Source: Amoebidium appalachense (Eukaryota > Ichthyosporea). From it: a stretch of DNA of 64,000 nucleotides. The DNA lies in assembly GCA_963693365.1 (NCBI GenBank), contig CAVNZM010000010.1:6262001-6326000 (forward strand), given 5' to 3'. Of the stretch, positions 13,208-46,100 are shown piece after piece. The notes under the pieces are model-generated. The model made no database searches. It saw nothing but the letters and a program-made list of their open reading frames with translations, and was not told the origin of the DNA. The position numbers and the translations under genes are program-made. How positions within the stretch are numbered: position 1 is the first letter of the stretch; every line of letters begins with the position of its first letter.

Positions 13208-13702
13208 TGGGCTGGGATCAGTGTGTTGCTTTCGACTGCTTCTAGATCTGGGCGTACACGTGGCAGGAATTGGATATAGGTCATATCCGCTGTTATTTGT
13301 GAGCATTGGTTTAATTGATGCTAACAAATTCCGTCACCCGCCCCCCCCCCCCCCTCCCCTCGCCCTCCCCTCACCAACCCACTACCCCCCCCCCCCCCCC
13401 CCCCCCCCCTCCCTCCCTCCCCCCTCCCCCCCCCCCCACACACACACCCACACACAACGGAAAGAAAAAAGAAAGAAAAGAAAGAGAGAAAAAAGGAAGG
13501 GCAAACGTCTTTGCATCTTATTAAAAGGAAAGGAAGGAAAGGAGAGAACAGCAACAGGAAAAGGAAAAGAAACAAATACTGTGAGAATACATTCCAGGTA
13601 AAACATTACCCTCCCAACCCAGCACCACCACCAAGTTTCCTGTTACTACAATTACCCCCCCCCCCCCCCCCCCTCCCTCGCGCCTTAAAAAAAACAAATA
13701 AA

Positions 13703-13749
<47 letters not shown>

Positions 13750-14394
13750 CCACTGCCTGAATCCCTTGTCACACTCTTCCCCCTAATGATGAAACCTTCC
13801 CAAACTCCTCTGCAGGGAGTGCTCCATCCTCCCCCCCCCCCCCCCCCCCCCCCCTCCCCCCGGCCCTCCCCCCTCCCGCCCCCCCCACCCTCCCCCCACC
13901 CTCCCCACTCTCACCTTCCTTCTCCCCCTTTGGGCAAAAAGGGGACCGAACGTACTTTAAGGGGCAGTCAACTACGATTTGGTGTAAAGATATTCATAGA
14001 GATCCATGTACGAAAAAAAAGAGGCAGGGTTCTTGGTGTTATGCCTGCAGCAAGTGGTGAGAAATTCGAGGTTAGTGAGCGTAGTTTGGGTGGCGGATTC
14101 ATATAGGGAAGACTTCTCAGGCCGTGGTAGTGTTCATGGGGGGAGGGGAGAGAAAGGCTGCTGCTGCTACTGTTGGTGTGCGTGTGTGTGTGCCCCCCGG
14201 CCCTCTCTCCTCAACCCATCAGCACCCCGCCATCATGTCGAGTCGTAGCCGAGTCGTTGGGAAACCACCGACTCCAGTCGTAGTCATAGTCACCAAAATC
14301 CCAAAACTTGACTTATTTTCAAGTCGAGTCATAGGCAGAGGGCTGCTGCAGTGCTGACACGGTCTGTCAAGATCCTTTGCGTAATATATGATAG

Positions 14395-14495
14395 CCAATG
14401 AAACACAAGAGAATTTATGATTGGCTGGATCCAAGAAGATAAGAATTCAGTCCTCAATAAGCTACTTTTGGTAACAATTATCTCTTACTGATTGG
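14395..14495 (+). promoter_or_regulatory. CCAAT-box cluster upstream of the TMCO4-like gene
   Basis: CCAAT at 14395-14399 and its reverse ATTGG at 14420-14424 and 14491-14495, within 300-400 bp of the start codon at 14799. Similar motifs precede three other genes in the window. Confidence 0.4.
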
Positions 14496-14798
14496 ATGCT
14501 GTCAGTCGCTGACTTGAACGTTAGCCAGCTGTGCTGACTCAGAGCGGCTGACAGACAGAGCCGGCCCAGCCAGGCTGAAAAACAAAAGCTGCAAAGCCAA
14601 AACCGTGACTCGAGAGTGTTCTCAGAGTGCTTTAGAATAAAAACAGCTGCACATTCGCAGGTTCGCCTTGTCACATTTTTTTTGGGCTGTTGGGGTGTTC
14701 CACCAAAATCTGCCCCAGTTATAGGTGGTCTTCAAGGTTTGTCCAGAAACTTAATGGCATAACGAAGTTTCCAGCTCTATATGCTCCAACCGCCGATC

Positions 14799-26294
<11,496 letters not shown>

Positions 26295-28162
26295 ATGCAT
26301 GTGTGTGGGTGGGTGGGTGTGGGAGGATGTGTGTGTGTTTTTCTTCTTTCTGTCTTCTTCTTCTTTTTTTTTTTTTTTTTTTTTGGGGGGGGGGGGGGAG
26401 GGGGGGCGGGGGCATAGTTGCATTTGCACGAGTATTTTTACACTCTAAATGGCTAGGGCATGTAATCATAAGCATCAGATTTGTCACGAATGAACCAACG
26501 TGTTCTTGTCAGTCTGGAATGGAAAAGGGTAGGGGTCTCTACTGCTCTGAACGGTGCATTGTGTTGTACATATCAGTATGGCTGGACGTTACGATAGCCG
26601 AGAATATGAGCGAATGAATGCGAAACTTAGATTTTTATCTGGCCACGGACAGGTGTTTATTCAATGTTTTTGTACAGGGGTGCGGAGTAGGAATGGTACA
26701 ACATGAACGACTGTGCGTTATATAATCTGAAGTATGCAACTGGGCTTGCAAGGCATGTTATCACGAGGGAAACCAATGAACAGCACAATGTCATACTGTA
26801 TCCCCCCATATGAAGGGCTCGTAATACTATATACCAACTTACGGTCCAGGCTGTGGTATGATATATACAGGTGATGGGGTACTGGATAAGCACACACGCC
26901 CACGCTGCATACACGACGAGAGAAACACTCACGATGCACATACCGTTGTGCACATGTCCTGGACAGAAACATTCCCCACCAAAAACAGATATATAAGATA
27001 TATATTAGTGCTGTATGCAATTTGGGGGCTTTACTATTCCTGGGTCACCCACGTATACACGTAGTACTACTAGGTTGCCCCTTTACATATGCATGTGCAT
27101 ATATACTTGAAATTCACGGCTAATGCATGTGCAGAGTTGATAAAAGAACACACCAGAGGATTGCGCACAGAGAGGCACAGAGAGCCGCACACCTGCATGC
27201 AGAATTGCAACCACAGGCATGCACAGGCAGAGACACACTCGAACACACGCACACACATGCGCGCGCACACACACATACATACACATTCACACACACTGAG
27301 TAGCACAGAGCACATATGTACACAAACCGAAAAAACTGAGGAAGTATTTTATTAGCAAAATAAGAAATTCACGCATATGTACGAGCGAATGGACCAGCCA
27401 TTTCGTCTTTAAGTACAAATTTACGAGGCATCCATGAGCCCACATATCTACATGTATATACAAGGTTGAATGAGTGTTTATCAGTCCGTAATACAGGAAA
27501 ACTTAGTACAAGAGGATGTATATACAGATTATCAACAAGGCATTTGCGACTCTGTGTCTATAGCTACTATTTATCGATCCTTACATTCTTTCTTTTAGAG
27601 TTCTACACGAACATATGAAAATGTTGCCTTTAAACTCATGACCACACAAGGGAAAACCACTCTCGGCCACCTTCCCCCCCTCCACCCCAACAAGGCATAC
27701 ACCCACGTGCACTAGTGACACTCACAGTCCTACCTCCCTCCTCCCCTCCCACCCCCTCCCTCGGCGCGCCATCGTCCCCCCTCCACTAAAAAAAAAAAAC
27801 CCAGTGACACACACGCTGCGTGTCCCCCCCCTCCCCCCCCCCCCCCCCCCCCCCAAAGCACACACGCCACATGCACACACTCTCCCTCAGCCCCGTCCCT
27901 CATCCCCCCCCCCCCCCCTCCCCCCCTCCTCCACCTCCACCACCTTTGCTACCCTCTCGTCAATTTTGTCCCGCACTTTGCTCCCAAAGACTCAATCCTC
28001 TTCCCTAACAATACCAAACCAATCGAACGTGCACGCACATCTCACAGATCTGGACACACACATTGACACACAGACACACATGTACACACACCCATGCACA
28101 CACACGCACACGCGCATGCACACGCACAAACACAAACACACGTATACACACACACACACACA

Positions 28163-28213
<51 letters not shown>

Positions 28214-28239
28214 CCACATGCACAAAATATCCATAAACC
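26295..28239. other. Convergent intergenic spacer without a recognised gene
   Basis: Between the TMCO4-like stop (+) and the PC-esterase stop (-). It holds a T(n)G(n) tract near 26363-26398, CA-rich patches and C-runs at 27.8-27.9 kb. No family-like protein is seen in any frame. Confidence 0.5.
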
Positions 28240-36275
<8,036 letters not shown>

Positions 36276-36366
36276 GGCTCGGCCGAAATTTGTGGCATGA
36301 CACTGCAAAGGGGATATGTTCGGTGAGAGTGAATACAGGGGGGAATGAAGAAGGGGGTAAGAGTAG

Positions 36367-36371
36367 CCAAT
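36367..36371 (-). promoter_or_regulatory. CCAAT element upstream of the PC-esterase gene
   Basis: CCAAT on the + strand, about 92 bp upstream of the start codon at 36275 on the - strand. Confidence 0.3.
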
Positions 36372-36646
36372 ACAGAGAGAACAGAAGGGCTGAAGGGCAA
36401 CGGGGTTGCAGGATAACAGCCCAGGCGGAGGGAAACGAAGGGGACGGGAACGGAGGGGAAGGGGGGGAGAGGGATAGGCGGGGGGGGGGGGGGGGGGGCA
36501 CGCAATATTAAACAACGAAGAAACGAGGCTTAGAGAGGCAGGAGGGGGGGTGGGGGGTGGGGGGTGGGGGGGGGGGGGTACCGAAGAAGGGGGGGAAGTA
36601 GAGTAACCGGGGAAGGGTGGGGGGAGGGGGGGGGGAAGGGAGATAT

Positions 36647-36677
<31 letters not shown>

Positions 36678-36960
36678 GTGTGTGAAGAATGTGAGGTTGA
36701 TGGCTCTAGAACACTTGCTGGAAAAGTATTGCGACCAAACGATATTTCCAAAAATGAAGGGCAGGGGGGACACGTGGCAAAAAAAAGAAAAAAGGGGCGA
36801 AGGCAGCAGGAAGGTGAAGCAAACAGGACGGGGGGGCGAGGGGGGGGGGGGGGGGGGGGGGGGGGGGCTCCCCGTTAGGTTAAGTTTGTCTAGGAGAAAG
36901 GTTCAGCACGGGCAGTGACCAGGCGGGGGCAGAGGGGGGGGGGGGGGGGGGGGGGGAGGC

Positions 36961-37155
36961 GGGAAAGGGTAGATTGCGTAACAGAGTACCAAGTACAGAT
37001 TCACAAAAGAAAAAACAATGCAAATTTTGCAGAGCACACACAAAAGGGGGTGGGGGGGAGGGGAAAGGGAGGGGTAAAGGGGTAGATTGCGTAACAGAGT
37101 ACCAAGTACAGATTCACAAAAGAAAAAACAATGCAGATTTTGCAGAGCACACATA
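36961..37155 (-). repeat. Two tandem family 1 fragments
   Basis: gattgcgtaacagagtacca and about 50 following bases occur at 36974 and again at 37086, separated by G-rich sequence. Both match the poly-G-proximal end of family 1. Confidence 0.8.
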
Positions 37156-37230
37156 GAAGGGGGGGAGGGGAGGGGGGGGGGGGGGGGGGGGGGGGGGGAG
37201 GGGGAGAAAGGGGGGGGGGGGGGGGGGGGG

Positions 37231-37374
37231 TAGAGCGTGTTATAGAGTACGGAGTACACATTCATACCGGACAACACAAGGCAGAGTGCAAACCACACAC
37301 TAAGAGTACGCGTAGTAAGCAGAGCACATCCTCAGGGGGGACCTGAGTCATCCACAGTATCCGAGTTTCGACGC
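37231..37374 (-). repeat. Family 1 repeat, partial copy
   Basis: Starts tagagcgtgttatagagtac after a G-run, continues agcagagcacatcctcaggg and ends at gagtttcgacgc. Truncated compared with 57616-57926. Confidence 0.85.
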
Positions 37375-40300
37375 ATGGGTGGGTGGGTGGGTGGTGGTGG
37401 GTTGAGGGGGAGGGGAAGGAGGGGGGGGGGGTGGGGGGGTGGGGGATTGGGATTACAGCGAAGGCCGGGGTGTAGGTGAGTGGATGTGAACTCGACAAGG
37501 AGGAGACGAAAAAATCAGAAGCAGGAGTTATTCTTTACACAGTATCCTGAACCAGGGGGGGACCGGGGGGGGGGGAGGGGGGGGGGGGGAAGGGAAGGGG
37601 GGGAGGGGGGAGGAAGGGGGGGGGGGAGCGGGGGGGGGGGGGGGGGGGAGGGGAACCTGGGGGAAGGAGGGGGAGGGAGGGGGTGGGTTGGGAGCCGGCG
37701 GGAGGGGGTGAAGGGGGTGAAAGAGAGATGGAGAGAAGTTGGGAAGGGGGGCAGGGGGGGGGGGGGGGGGGGGGAGGATCTGAAGGTGATGAATGAGAGG
37801 CAGCGAGAGAAAAAATAGTCGGGAAAGGTGGGGAGGGAGAGAGGGGAAGGGGGGAGGGGATGGAGGCATCGAGAGGGAGGAGGAGGGGGAGGGGAGCCGA
37901 ATAGGACGAAGGGAGAGGGTGGGTGAGGTGAGACAGAAACGAGGTGCCAAAGGAAGATCCCTGTAATCTATTGTGGATACAGGAAGGTGGATGAAAGTTA
38001 AAGATAGGGGGTGGCAGATGCCGCCGTGCCAGTAAGCTCAAACCGATCTTGGTGACTTCAAAACAAAGACAGGAAGTGCAGACAGGCGTGCGGTGGGGGG
38101 ATCCGAGAGGGGGAGGGGGGTGGGGGGGGAGAAGCGAGAGAATCAGGAGATCCGGGGGGGGGGGGAGGGGATCCGGGGGGAGGGGGGGAGGGGGGAGGGA
38201 GGGGGGAGGGATGGGCGGGGGGGGGGGGGGGGGGAGGAGCCGGGGGGGAGGGGGGAGGGGGAGGGGGGAGGGGGGATCGGCGGGAGGGGGGGGGGGGGGG
38301 AGAAGGAGGCTTGGGGAACGAAGGGGTTAAAGAAAATGTGAAGCCAAAGGGAGTGTGGAATGAGGAGGAGGAAAAGAGAGGCAGGAGGAGGTGTGGCACA
38401 AAGTTGGTTATTTGAAAACTGGGGTGGAAAGGAGTCAGCCTGTGTGAGGAAGAAAACTGACAGTGCTAGAGAGGGAGAAGAAGAATGAAGGAGATAGAGC
38501 CGGTGTTTGGCCTGTGGGGTGAGAAAAAGACAGAAAATTCCGACACTGTACATGAGCAGGTAAAAGCGTTCCGGGCTTGAACAGCGATGGGCTGCAAAAA
38601 GAAGACACTGAGAACGAGCAGATTCTCGATGACAGGGGAGAGGGCAGGGAGGAGAGGCAGCAGGAAAATGAGACAGGGAGAAAAAGAAAGGGGTGGACAA
38701 ATGTGTGGTGCCTACTGCACACACTGAACATGCTAGAGCATGGAGCAGTGAAGGGTGCTAGGCCCTACCAGTCAATATAATCTTCGCCGGGCGTACGTAG
38801 GAAAAGTCTAACTTCCCTTCCCCGGAAACCGGCCCCAGAGTATAAATTCTATAACTTTATACTTAGAGCTGAAAAAAAGACACTACTCACAACGGCTTCG
38901 TGGAATGAGCTTCTGATCATTGAAACAAAAAATAGCAGCAGAACTGACTTAGATCTAGATCCAGTGGGTGTGGCAACTTCAAAGGTCGGCCGGGATCCTG
39001 CTTATCCAGAGAAACGACCAGTGTAAAAAAAAAAAAATTTAATAAAAAAAAAGGCTACAAGAAGAGGCTTTCCTGCTTATTCTGAAGCTTTGTGTTGCTG
39101 CGCTGTAAGTTACCGAGTTGCCCTAAATAATGATTAGCTCCCTCATGCATATGACGTTCGTTTCTCGACTGTGCCACCTCTCGTGCCACCGTGGTTCATG
39201 CCAGCATCCGTTTCATGTTGAAGTTGTCACCCCGGTGCCGGTGCCCGGTGGCCGCGTTGCGAATAATTTCCTTTGGAATGTGTGCACCAATCAGCTAGCT
39301 TGAAATAATTTATGTTCAAGATCTGCCAATCAAATGGAAGCCGGCATTTTTTCGCTTGCCGGCAGGAATGCCACACAACTTGGACGTCAAAAGGCTTCTA
39401 ACTTCCAGGGGCCTGAATCTTCCTGAATCGCTGTTCTACAGCTTAGGCCGTAAATGAATATGGCACAAACCGCGTGGACAACTGGTCAATAAATACGGTG
39501 GAAGCAGATAATAGCAACAACAATGATACCCACTCTGTATATGTACAAACCTGGCTAAAAGCGCTGAGCCGCCTCGGCATGCAGGCGAGTCGCGACCCGG
39601 AGAATTTGATTGCAGAGCCAATCAGGTGAGGGCAGCATTGGTCGGCTCACATTCCAAGCGCCGCAGTGCCGCTGCACTTCTAGTCCCGGGGCAACTTTTG
39701 AAAGCCGAAAGCAACCTTCAAAAGCTAGGTAAAGCTGTATATTTGGCTATAATGTACCCACTACATCTGATTATTCGTGTATTGATCGTTGTTGAGGCTC
39801 AGGTTTTGTTATTAGTGATTTTCCTCAGCGGCTACCGCCATAAGTGCCAGGTTACGAGTTCGACACATATTTGGTCACCGGCTGGCCAATAGAAAAGGTG
39901 ATGAACGTTTTTGGAAATAATTATTTTCAATCAAGTATTCGATTGGTTCCCGCCATTCAAAATCTTACAATCTCCCATGTTTTTCTCCGCTCTAAGACAG
40001 CGAAGTGGCTTGAAAAAAGCACCAGTATTTGGAAAATTCTTCACACAATCAGTTAAAGGATTATGAAAAAGCTTCCTGGGGGTACCAAAGAATGCCAAAG
40101 AAAAAACGAAACTTGAAACCTGGGTGGTGATCGGGTATTGAAATTGTGGGTCACACCCTGCTACAGTAGTCAACGGAACGATGGATGCATGTGACTGTCA
40201 CGCGGGGGTGCAGTCTTCTAAGATGGCATGTGTGTCTTTCATGAAATGCGAATGGCAAAAGTATATAACCATCATCTTCTCTCCATACAGATTTGTTTTA

Positions 40301-40917
40301 GATTTGTCAGTTTTTTGGCTGTTTTCTCCCATCAAGACTCGAGTGCACGGGGGCTGGGGCCTAATTCATCGATATCGTCAATCCATCTGTACTATTGTTT
40401 ACCTTTACCTGCTAAATTTGGTTATCTAAATGAGACTGCTGTTGTTGGGGGGCAAAAAAAGCCTGAACGAGTGGGTATTTGCATCCAGGTTTGAGCAAAT
40501 ACTTATAACTTCCGCAACTAAAATTGTCTAATTTATGTATTTTTGAGAACTTTGGAGTATGTTTTCTTAGACGCTCTTAGCTTATTAACAGCTTATGTAA
40601 GAGGAAACAACAGGCCGTTACTGCCCTTCTCAAAGGTTCCTCGACCCTACTCTAAGTTGCTGCCGCCAACCAACTACAAAGCGCGATCGACTTGGTATTT
40701 TACGTCAACCAACCAGAAACTAGAGGTTTCCCTCGATGAAACTCTAGACCGGCTACAGAGTAGTACAGATTGCCACCCTTTGATCCAATCCAATCACTCA
40801 AACTGGTTTTTACATTTTAGTAAGAACAACTCCCTAGATACCAAAGGTAGCCGCAATGGAATTATCAGGCGTTCACTGTGACATTGCCGTGTACTGGAAG
40901 CAAGGCATTTGCATTTG

Positions 40918-40922
40918 ATTGG
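40918..40922 (+). promoter_or_regulatory. ATTGG (CCAAT-box) element of the phosphorylase promoter
   Basis: ATTGG 96 bp before the phosphorylase start codon, the position expected of a CCAAT box. Further copies lie upstream near 39287, 39326, 39617, 39884 and 39942. Confidence 0.4.
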
Positions 40923-41013
40923 CTCTTTTCCCACGCGGCAGAGGAACATGGCGCAATAAAGAGCAAAAAAAAAAAATTGGAGTTGCAGTTTTCGTTTGTT
41001 CCCACTTTTCACC

Positions 41014-43078
41014 ATGGCTTCCAACCCCAAGGGTCCGGAGAGACGTCCGTCTCTCCGCAAGCAGATTTCTCTCCGTGGTATCCCAGAGATAGAAAACGTT
41101 GAGGAAGTCAAGACAGCCTTTAACAGGCATCTGCACTACACTATCGGCAAGGTAATAGTTACGAAGATTAGGACGGAGAACGGTGTTCACAGGTGTCACA
41201 CAAACCTGCTAAATGTTAGCTCTTAGCCGAACGTTTTCTCTTCAAAACCAGGAAGAATCATGTGTGTTTTTCCAACTCCGGTGTCGAAATCCGCAAAGCT
41301 TTATCAGAATAACAAACACGTCCTTGATTTCAGCCCACATGCCCTGTTACACACCAAACACCTGCATACCAGACACGAGTATGATGAAGAAACGTGGAGC
41401 TCTCCTTCAAATGTTCTCTCGGAATGCCTTTGATTTCCGCTTACACAAGGAAATTGTTATTGATCAGCACACCTGTCACATGTAGGGCACCTGGCTGTGC
41501 ACATTTCGAGCTATGTGCATTCATACAGTTATTGATTCAAGTGTTTACTACTTATGACCTGCCTGCCCTGATGTCTGTTTGTGCTTGCTTGCCGAGAACT
41601 ACTCGTTTAGCTGCTGTTTAACAGAGTGTCGGGGGGGGTAACAACAGGATCGTAATGTTGCCGAGCCGTTTGACTACTCCAGTGCTCTGGCACACACCGT
41701 GCGTGACCAGCTGATTGGCAAATGGATCCGCACTCAGCAGCAGTATTACGAGCTTGACCCCAAGGTGTGTATTCTGCTTCTTGTTCCAATCACACAGTTG
41801 TATGCTCGCAACCCCCCTTTGGCTGTTTAACTCTCCTTTCTGAGACGGAGCAGTCAACATTCACTCTCTCCCACTCGGTGACTCTCATCTCCTGTTGCAG
41901 TTTCATTCTAAGCTTCCCCATCCCCTCTCTCTCCCTGCCCTGCCTGCCCCCACCGTGCATTCCCTTGCTACCACCCCACTGCTTCATTTCTCGTTTTTTC
42001 TCTCTTGCTCTTGCTTTAAGCCCAACCAGATACCCAACACTGCTCAGCATTGCCCCATTAACATGAATTGCCTGCTGGAACTGTGTACCATTGACCTGCC
42101 CACGAGCCACTTTTGCATTTCGTCCCTTCCTCATGCCCCCCCCCCCCCCCCCCCCCCAACCGTTACTTGCCGCGAACCCTGATGATATACTCTGCCGTTT
42201 AATCATAATGCCCCCATTCCCTCGCCCGCCATCTCTATCCTCGACCTAGCCCAATGTTAGCTGTGCTCCTGGCCATCTATGGTGTATGGATTAGCCTAGA
42301 CATGTTCGTTTTCCTTTACGCATTGGCATAGGTATGTTCGTGTGTCTCTTCTCTGAACGTGTGTGTTGACAGTCAACGGAGTGGCACCACATGCGCCTCC
42401 CCCCCCTCCCCCCTCCCCGAATCACCATCACCACCACCACCCCTCTCCCCCGGGGGCAATGCCCATACGCGCATGTTAATGTTTCCTCCCGCAGCGCGTG
42501 TACTACCTGTCCATGGAGTGGTACATGGGCCGCACCCTGGGCAATGCCATGCTGAATCTGGGCATCCAAGGCGCCTGTGAGGAGGCCATGTACCAGATGG
42601 GGCTGATGATTGATGAGCTCGAGGAGTTCGAGGAGGATGCCGGCCTGGGCAACGGTGGTCTGGGCCGTCTGGCTGCCTGCTTTATCGACTCCATGGCCAC
42701 TGTCGGCCTGCCCGCCCACGGTTACGGAATCCGCTACGAGTACGGTATCTTTAAGCAGGAGATCCGTGATGGGTTCCAGCATGAGCTGCCGGATGACTGG
42801 CTGCGCTATGGCAACCCATGGGAGATCAGCCGTCCCGAATACACCATCCCCGTGAACCTGTATGGTCACGTTGAGGACAAGGTGTGATTTTCCCCCACTC
42901 CCACCCCCATCACTCTCTCCCCCCCCCCCCCCCCCCCCCACCCTCCCAATCCCCCTCATATCCTATCCTATCACCCCACCACACCACACCATCAGCCAAC
43001 TTCTATCCAGTCGCCTGTATATCGTGCGCATACTGTGTGATGTAAGGTTGACAAGCAGAGTGCTCGTATGATCATCCC

Positions 43079-43114
<36 letters not shown>

Positions 43115-46100
43115 GGAGTATTTAGATGCCCTTCCCTTTGGCTGAACTCGGTAACACACCCTTTATACTCCCCGTCATATCTACCACCCCAAAACTGCAT
43201 TTGGATGATGTGTGCATTTAACAAACCTCCATTCTCTCAGGACGGCAAGAAGGTGTGGGTCAACACCCAGAAGGTGCTTGCCATGGCCTACGATACCCCC
43301 GTGCCGGGCTACAAGAACAACGTGGTCAACACCCTCCGTCTGTGGTCTGCTAAGTCCTCCAACGACTTCGAGCTGGGCTACTGTACGTGTTTCTCCCCCA
43401 CCCACCTTCCGTATCGCGTTCCCCCTCCCCCCTCCCCTACACACACACACACACACCAACCAGCACCGCCTCCGCTTATCGGCTCTCCTCTCCACATTCT
43501 CTCCCTCCTTCCTTTTCCGGCACCACAACCCGCTTTCCAACCCCCCTTCCCCTCCCTCCCGAGAGGGGGCCCTTTTACCCCCCACAGACAGCAAAGGTAC
43601 ACACTATCATATCACCACTTCCGACCTCTGTCACCTCATCCCCTCCGTCCCCTCCCCCTCTCCTCCTCCTCCCCCCCCTCTCCCCCGGGTGGTTCTTCCC
43701 CCGTTTCATATGACAGTCAATTCATACCTTAAATGCCCGATAATCCGCTTTGGCTAGCAATTGATGGTTTTCCCCAAACAGTCAACAGCGGTGACTACAT
43801 CGGTGCCGTGTTGGAGCGCAACCAGGCTGAGAACATCTCCCGTGTGCTCTACCCCAACGATAATGTAGGTCACCCTTTCCCCCGTTCCTATTATGCACCT
43901 TTCCCCCTTCCCCCTCTCTGTTTTGCAATTAAAAGCCAACATAGCCTGCAAGTGAATCTCCGGTGCATTATATCTTTCCCTGCCCTCTTCCCTCTCCGCC
44001 CCCTCCCCCTCCCCCCCCCCCCCCCCCCCCCCCCCAATCACACACACAGACACACGCGCACACAAGCACAAACAAGAGGAAGTGAAAGGCGGGGGGGGGG
44101 GGGGGGGGGATTGTACTTGTATGCCGACAGTTCCGTAAAAATATGGAGAACTGACGTGGCCTGCATCCATCAGTTCTTCGAGGGCAAGGAGCTGCGCCTG
44201 AAGCAGGAGTACTTCCTGTGCGCCGCCTCGCTCCACGACATCATTCGCCGCTACAAGAGTTGCGAGTTTGGCTCCAAGTCCAGCAAGCGTTCCTCATTCA
44301 ATAAGTTCAGCGAGAAGGTCGCCATCCAGCTGAACGACACCCACCCAGCCCTGGCTATCCCGGAGCTGGTATGTTGGTCTTCACACATGCACCTCATTTG
44401 CTTTCTCTTCCTCCCCCCCTCCCCCCCCCCCCCCCCTCCCTAACATCTTTACTTCCATGCAACCGGGCATGGTTGCTCTGTGTCGTGCATCTGTAAGCAC
44501 ATACGCGTTTTTCGCTGCACTGCATTAGTTTGCACACACATCTTCACCGTTCTGCTCACCTTGCTTGCATAAGCAACCCTGCTCGTCTTTGATCAAGACG
44601 GGTTGACCCACCCAAGTTCAGTTGATGCTGCTGTTTGAGTTGGAGCGTCGTATATACGCGGGCTAAGGGGTCGAAACTCAGACGCAATTGATGACTTGGG
44701 CCCTCCCTGAGGATGGGCTCTGCTTATGACGCATACTGTGCGCATGGCTGATGTTGCATACTTGAATGTTTGCCTTTGCATGTGTCCTGCACCATGCTTC
44801 TCATCGTGTATGCGTACTTTGTACTGTGTTCCGCATTCAAACCCCCCCTGTCTTCTTTCAGAGGTGTCCTTTCAGGACAGACCACTGTGTGGAGACATCT
44901 TTACTTCCATGCAACCGGGCATGGTTGCTCTGTGTCGTGCATCTGTAAGCACATACGCGTTTTTCGCTGCACTGCATTAGTTTGCACACACATCTTCACC
45001 GTTCTGCTCACCTTGCTTGCATAAGCAACCCTGCTCGTCTTTGATCAAGACGGGTTGACCCACCCAAGTTCAGTTGATGCTGCTGTTTGAGTTGGAGCGT
45101 CGTATATACGCGGGCTAAGGGGTCGAAACTCAGACGCAATTGATGACTTGGGCCCTCCCTGAGGATGGGCTCTGCTTATGACGCATACTGTGCGCATGGC
45201 TGATGTTGCATACTTGAATGTTTGCCTTTGCATGTGTCCTGCACCATGCTTCTCATCGTGTATGCGTACTTTGTACTGTGTTCCGCATTCAAACCCCCCT
45301 CCCTAACCAACCCACCCACGAACACACACACATACACAGACAGACACTGACGTAAATACACGCACATACACCACCCACTCTAGTCTGTTCTTTCTGGCAG
45401 GGCTGCTGAAGGGGACTGCTGGAAAGGGGGGGGGGGGGGGGGCTTTTCTGGCAGGGCTGATGAAAGGGAATGGAGGGAGGGAAGGGGGGGGGGGGTTGCC
45501 TTTGTCGCGGATGTTAAGTTCGGCACGCAGATGCGCATTCTCGTGGACGAGGAGGGCATGTCGTGGGATGACGCCTGGGACATCACCATCAGCACGATGG
45601 CCTACACCAACCACACGGTGCTGCCCGAGGCCCTCGAGCGCTGGCCATGCTCCCTGATGGAGCGCCTGCTGCCCCGCCACATGCAGATCATCTACCACAT
45701 CAACTACCTGCACCTTGAGGCCGTCAAGCTCAAGTACCCCGGCGACTGGGACCGTGTCCGCCGCATGTCCATCATCGAGGAGGGCGGTGAGAAGAAGGTC
45801 AGCCCCCCCCCCCCCCCCCCCCCCCCCCCTTCTCCTGCTCCCGCCCCTTCCCCGAGCATCTTTCATGACTGACTGCTTAGGGGCCCCACTGAGGACGGGG
45901 TCTGTGTATGAAGCATACTCATTCTTGTGCTGTTGCAATCTGTCTTGTTGCCATGAATGTGTACTTTCTACATGCTTTTTCCGCATTCCATGAAATGGTG
46001 TGCTGTGTACTGACCGGTATGCTACAGGTGCACATGGGCTACCTGTCCGTGGTGGGCAGCCACGCCGTCAACGGGGTCGCAGCTCTTCACAGTGAGCTCA

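Larger units (their letters stand above)
7732..14798. other. Intergenic region without a recognised gene
   Basis: About 7 kb of satellites and dispersed repeats: a GT satellite at 8403-8976, poly-G and poly-C tracts, an AT dinucleotide run near 10860-10919, three copies of a ~120-bp repeat family, a 24-bp minisatellite at 12.3 kb and AGTCG-rich patches at 8.2 and 14.2 kb. Open frames here are low-complexity Gly, Pro, Val-Cys or His-Thr translations and were not called as genes. Confidence 0.6.
36276..41013. other. Divergent intergenic region, purine-rich on its left side
   Basis: Between the PC-esterase start (-) and the phosphorylase start (+). 36440-38400 is strongly G/A-rich on the + strand and carries family 1 fragments. 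38800-41000 is less repetitive, with several CCAAT/ATTGG motifs. The 112-codon frame at 40543-40881 has no recognisable domain and was not called. Confidence 0.5.

Noticed and set aside
40543-40881. 112-codon frame in the phosphorylase upstream region
   Set aside because: No domain, no clear splice sites and A/T-rich composition unlike the confirmed exons; likely chance.
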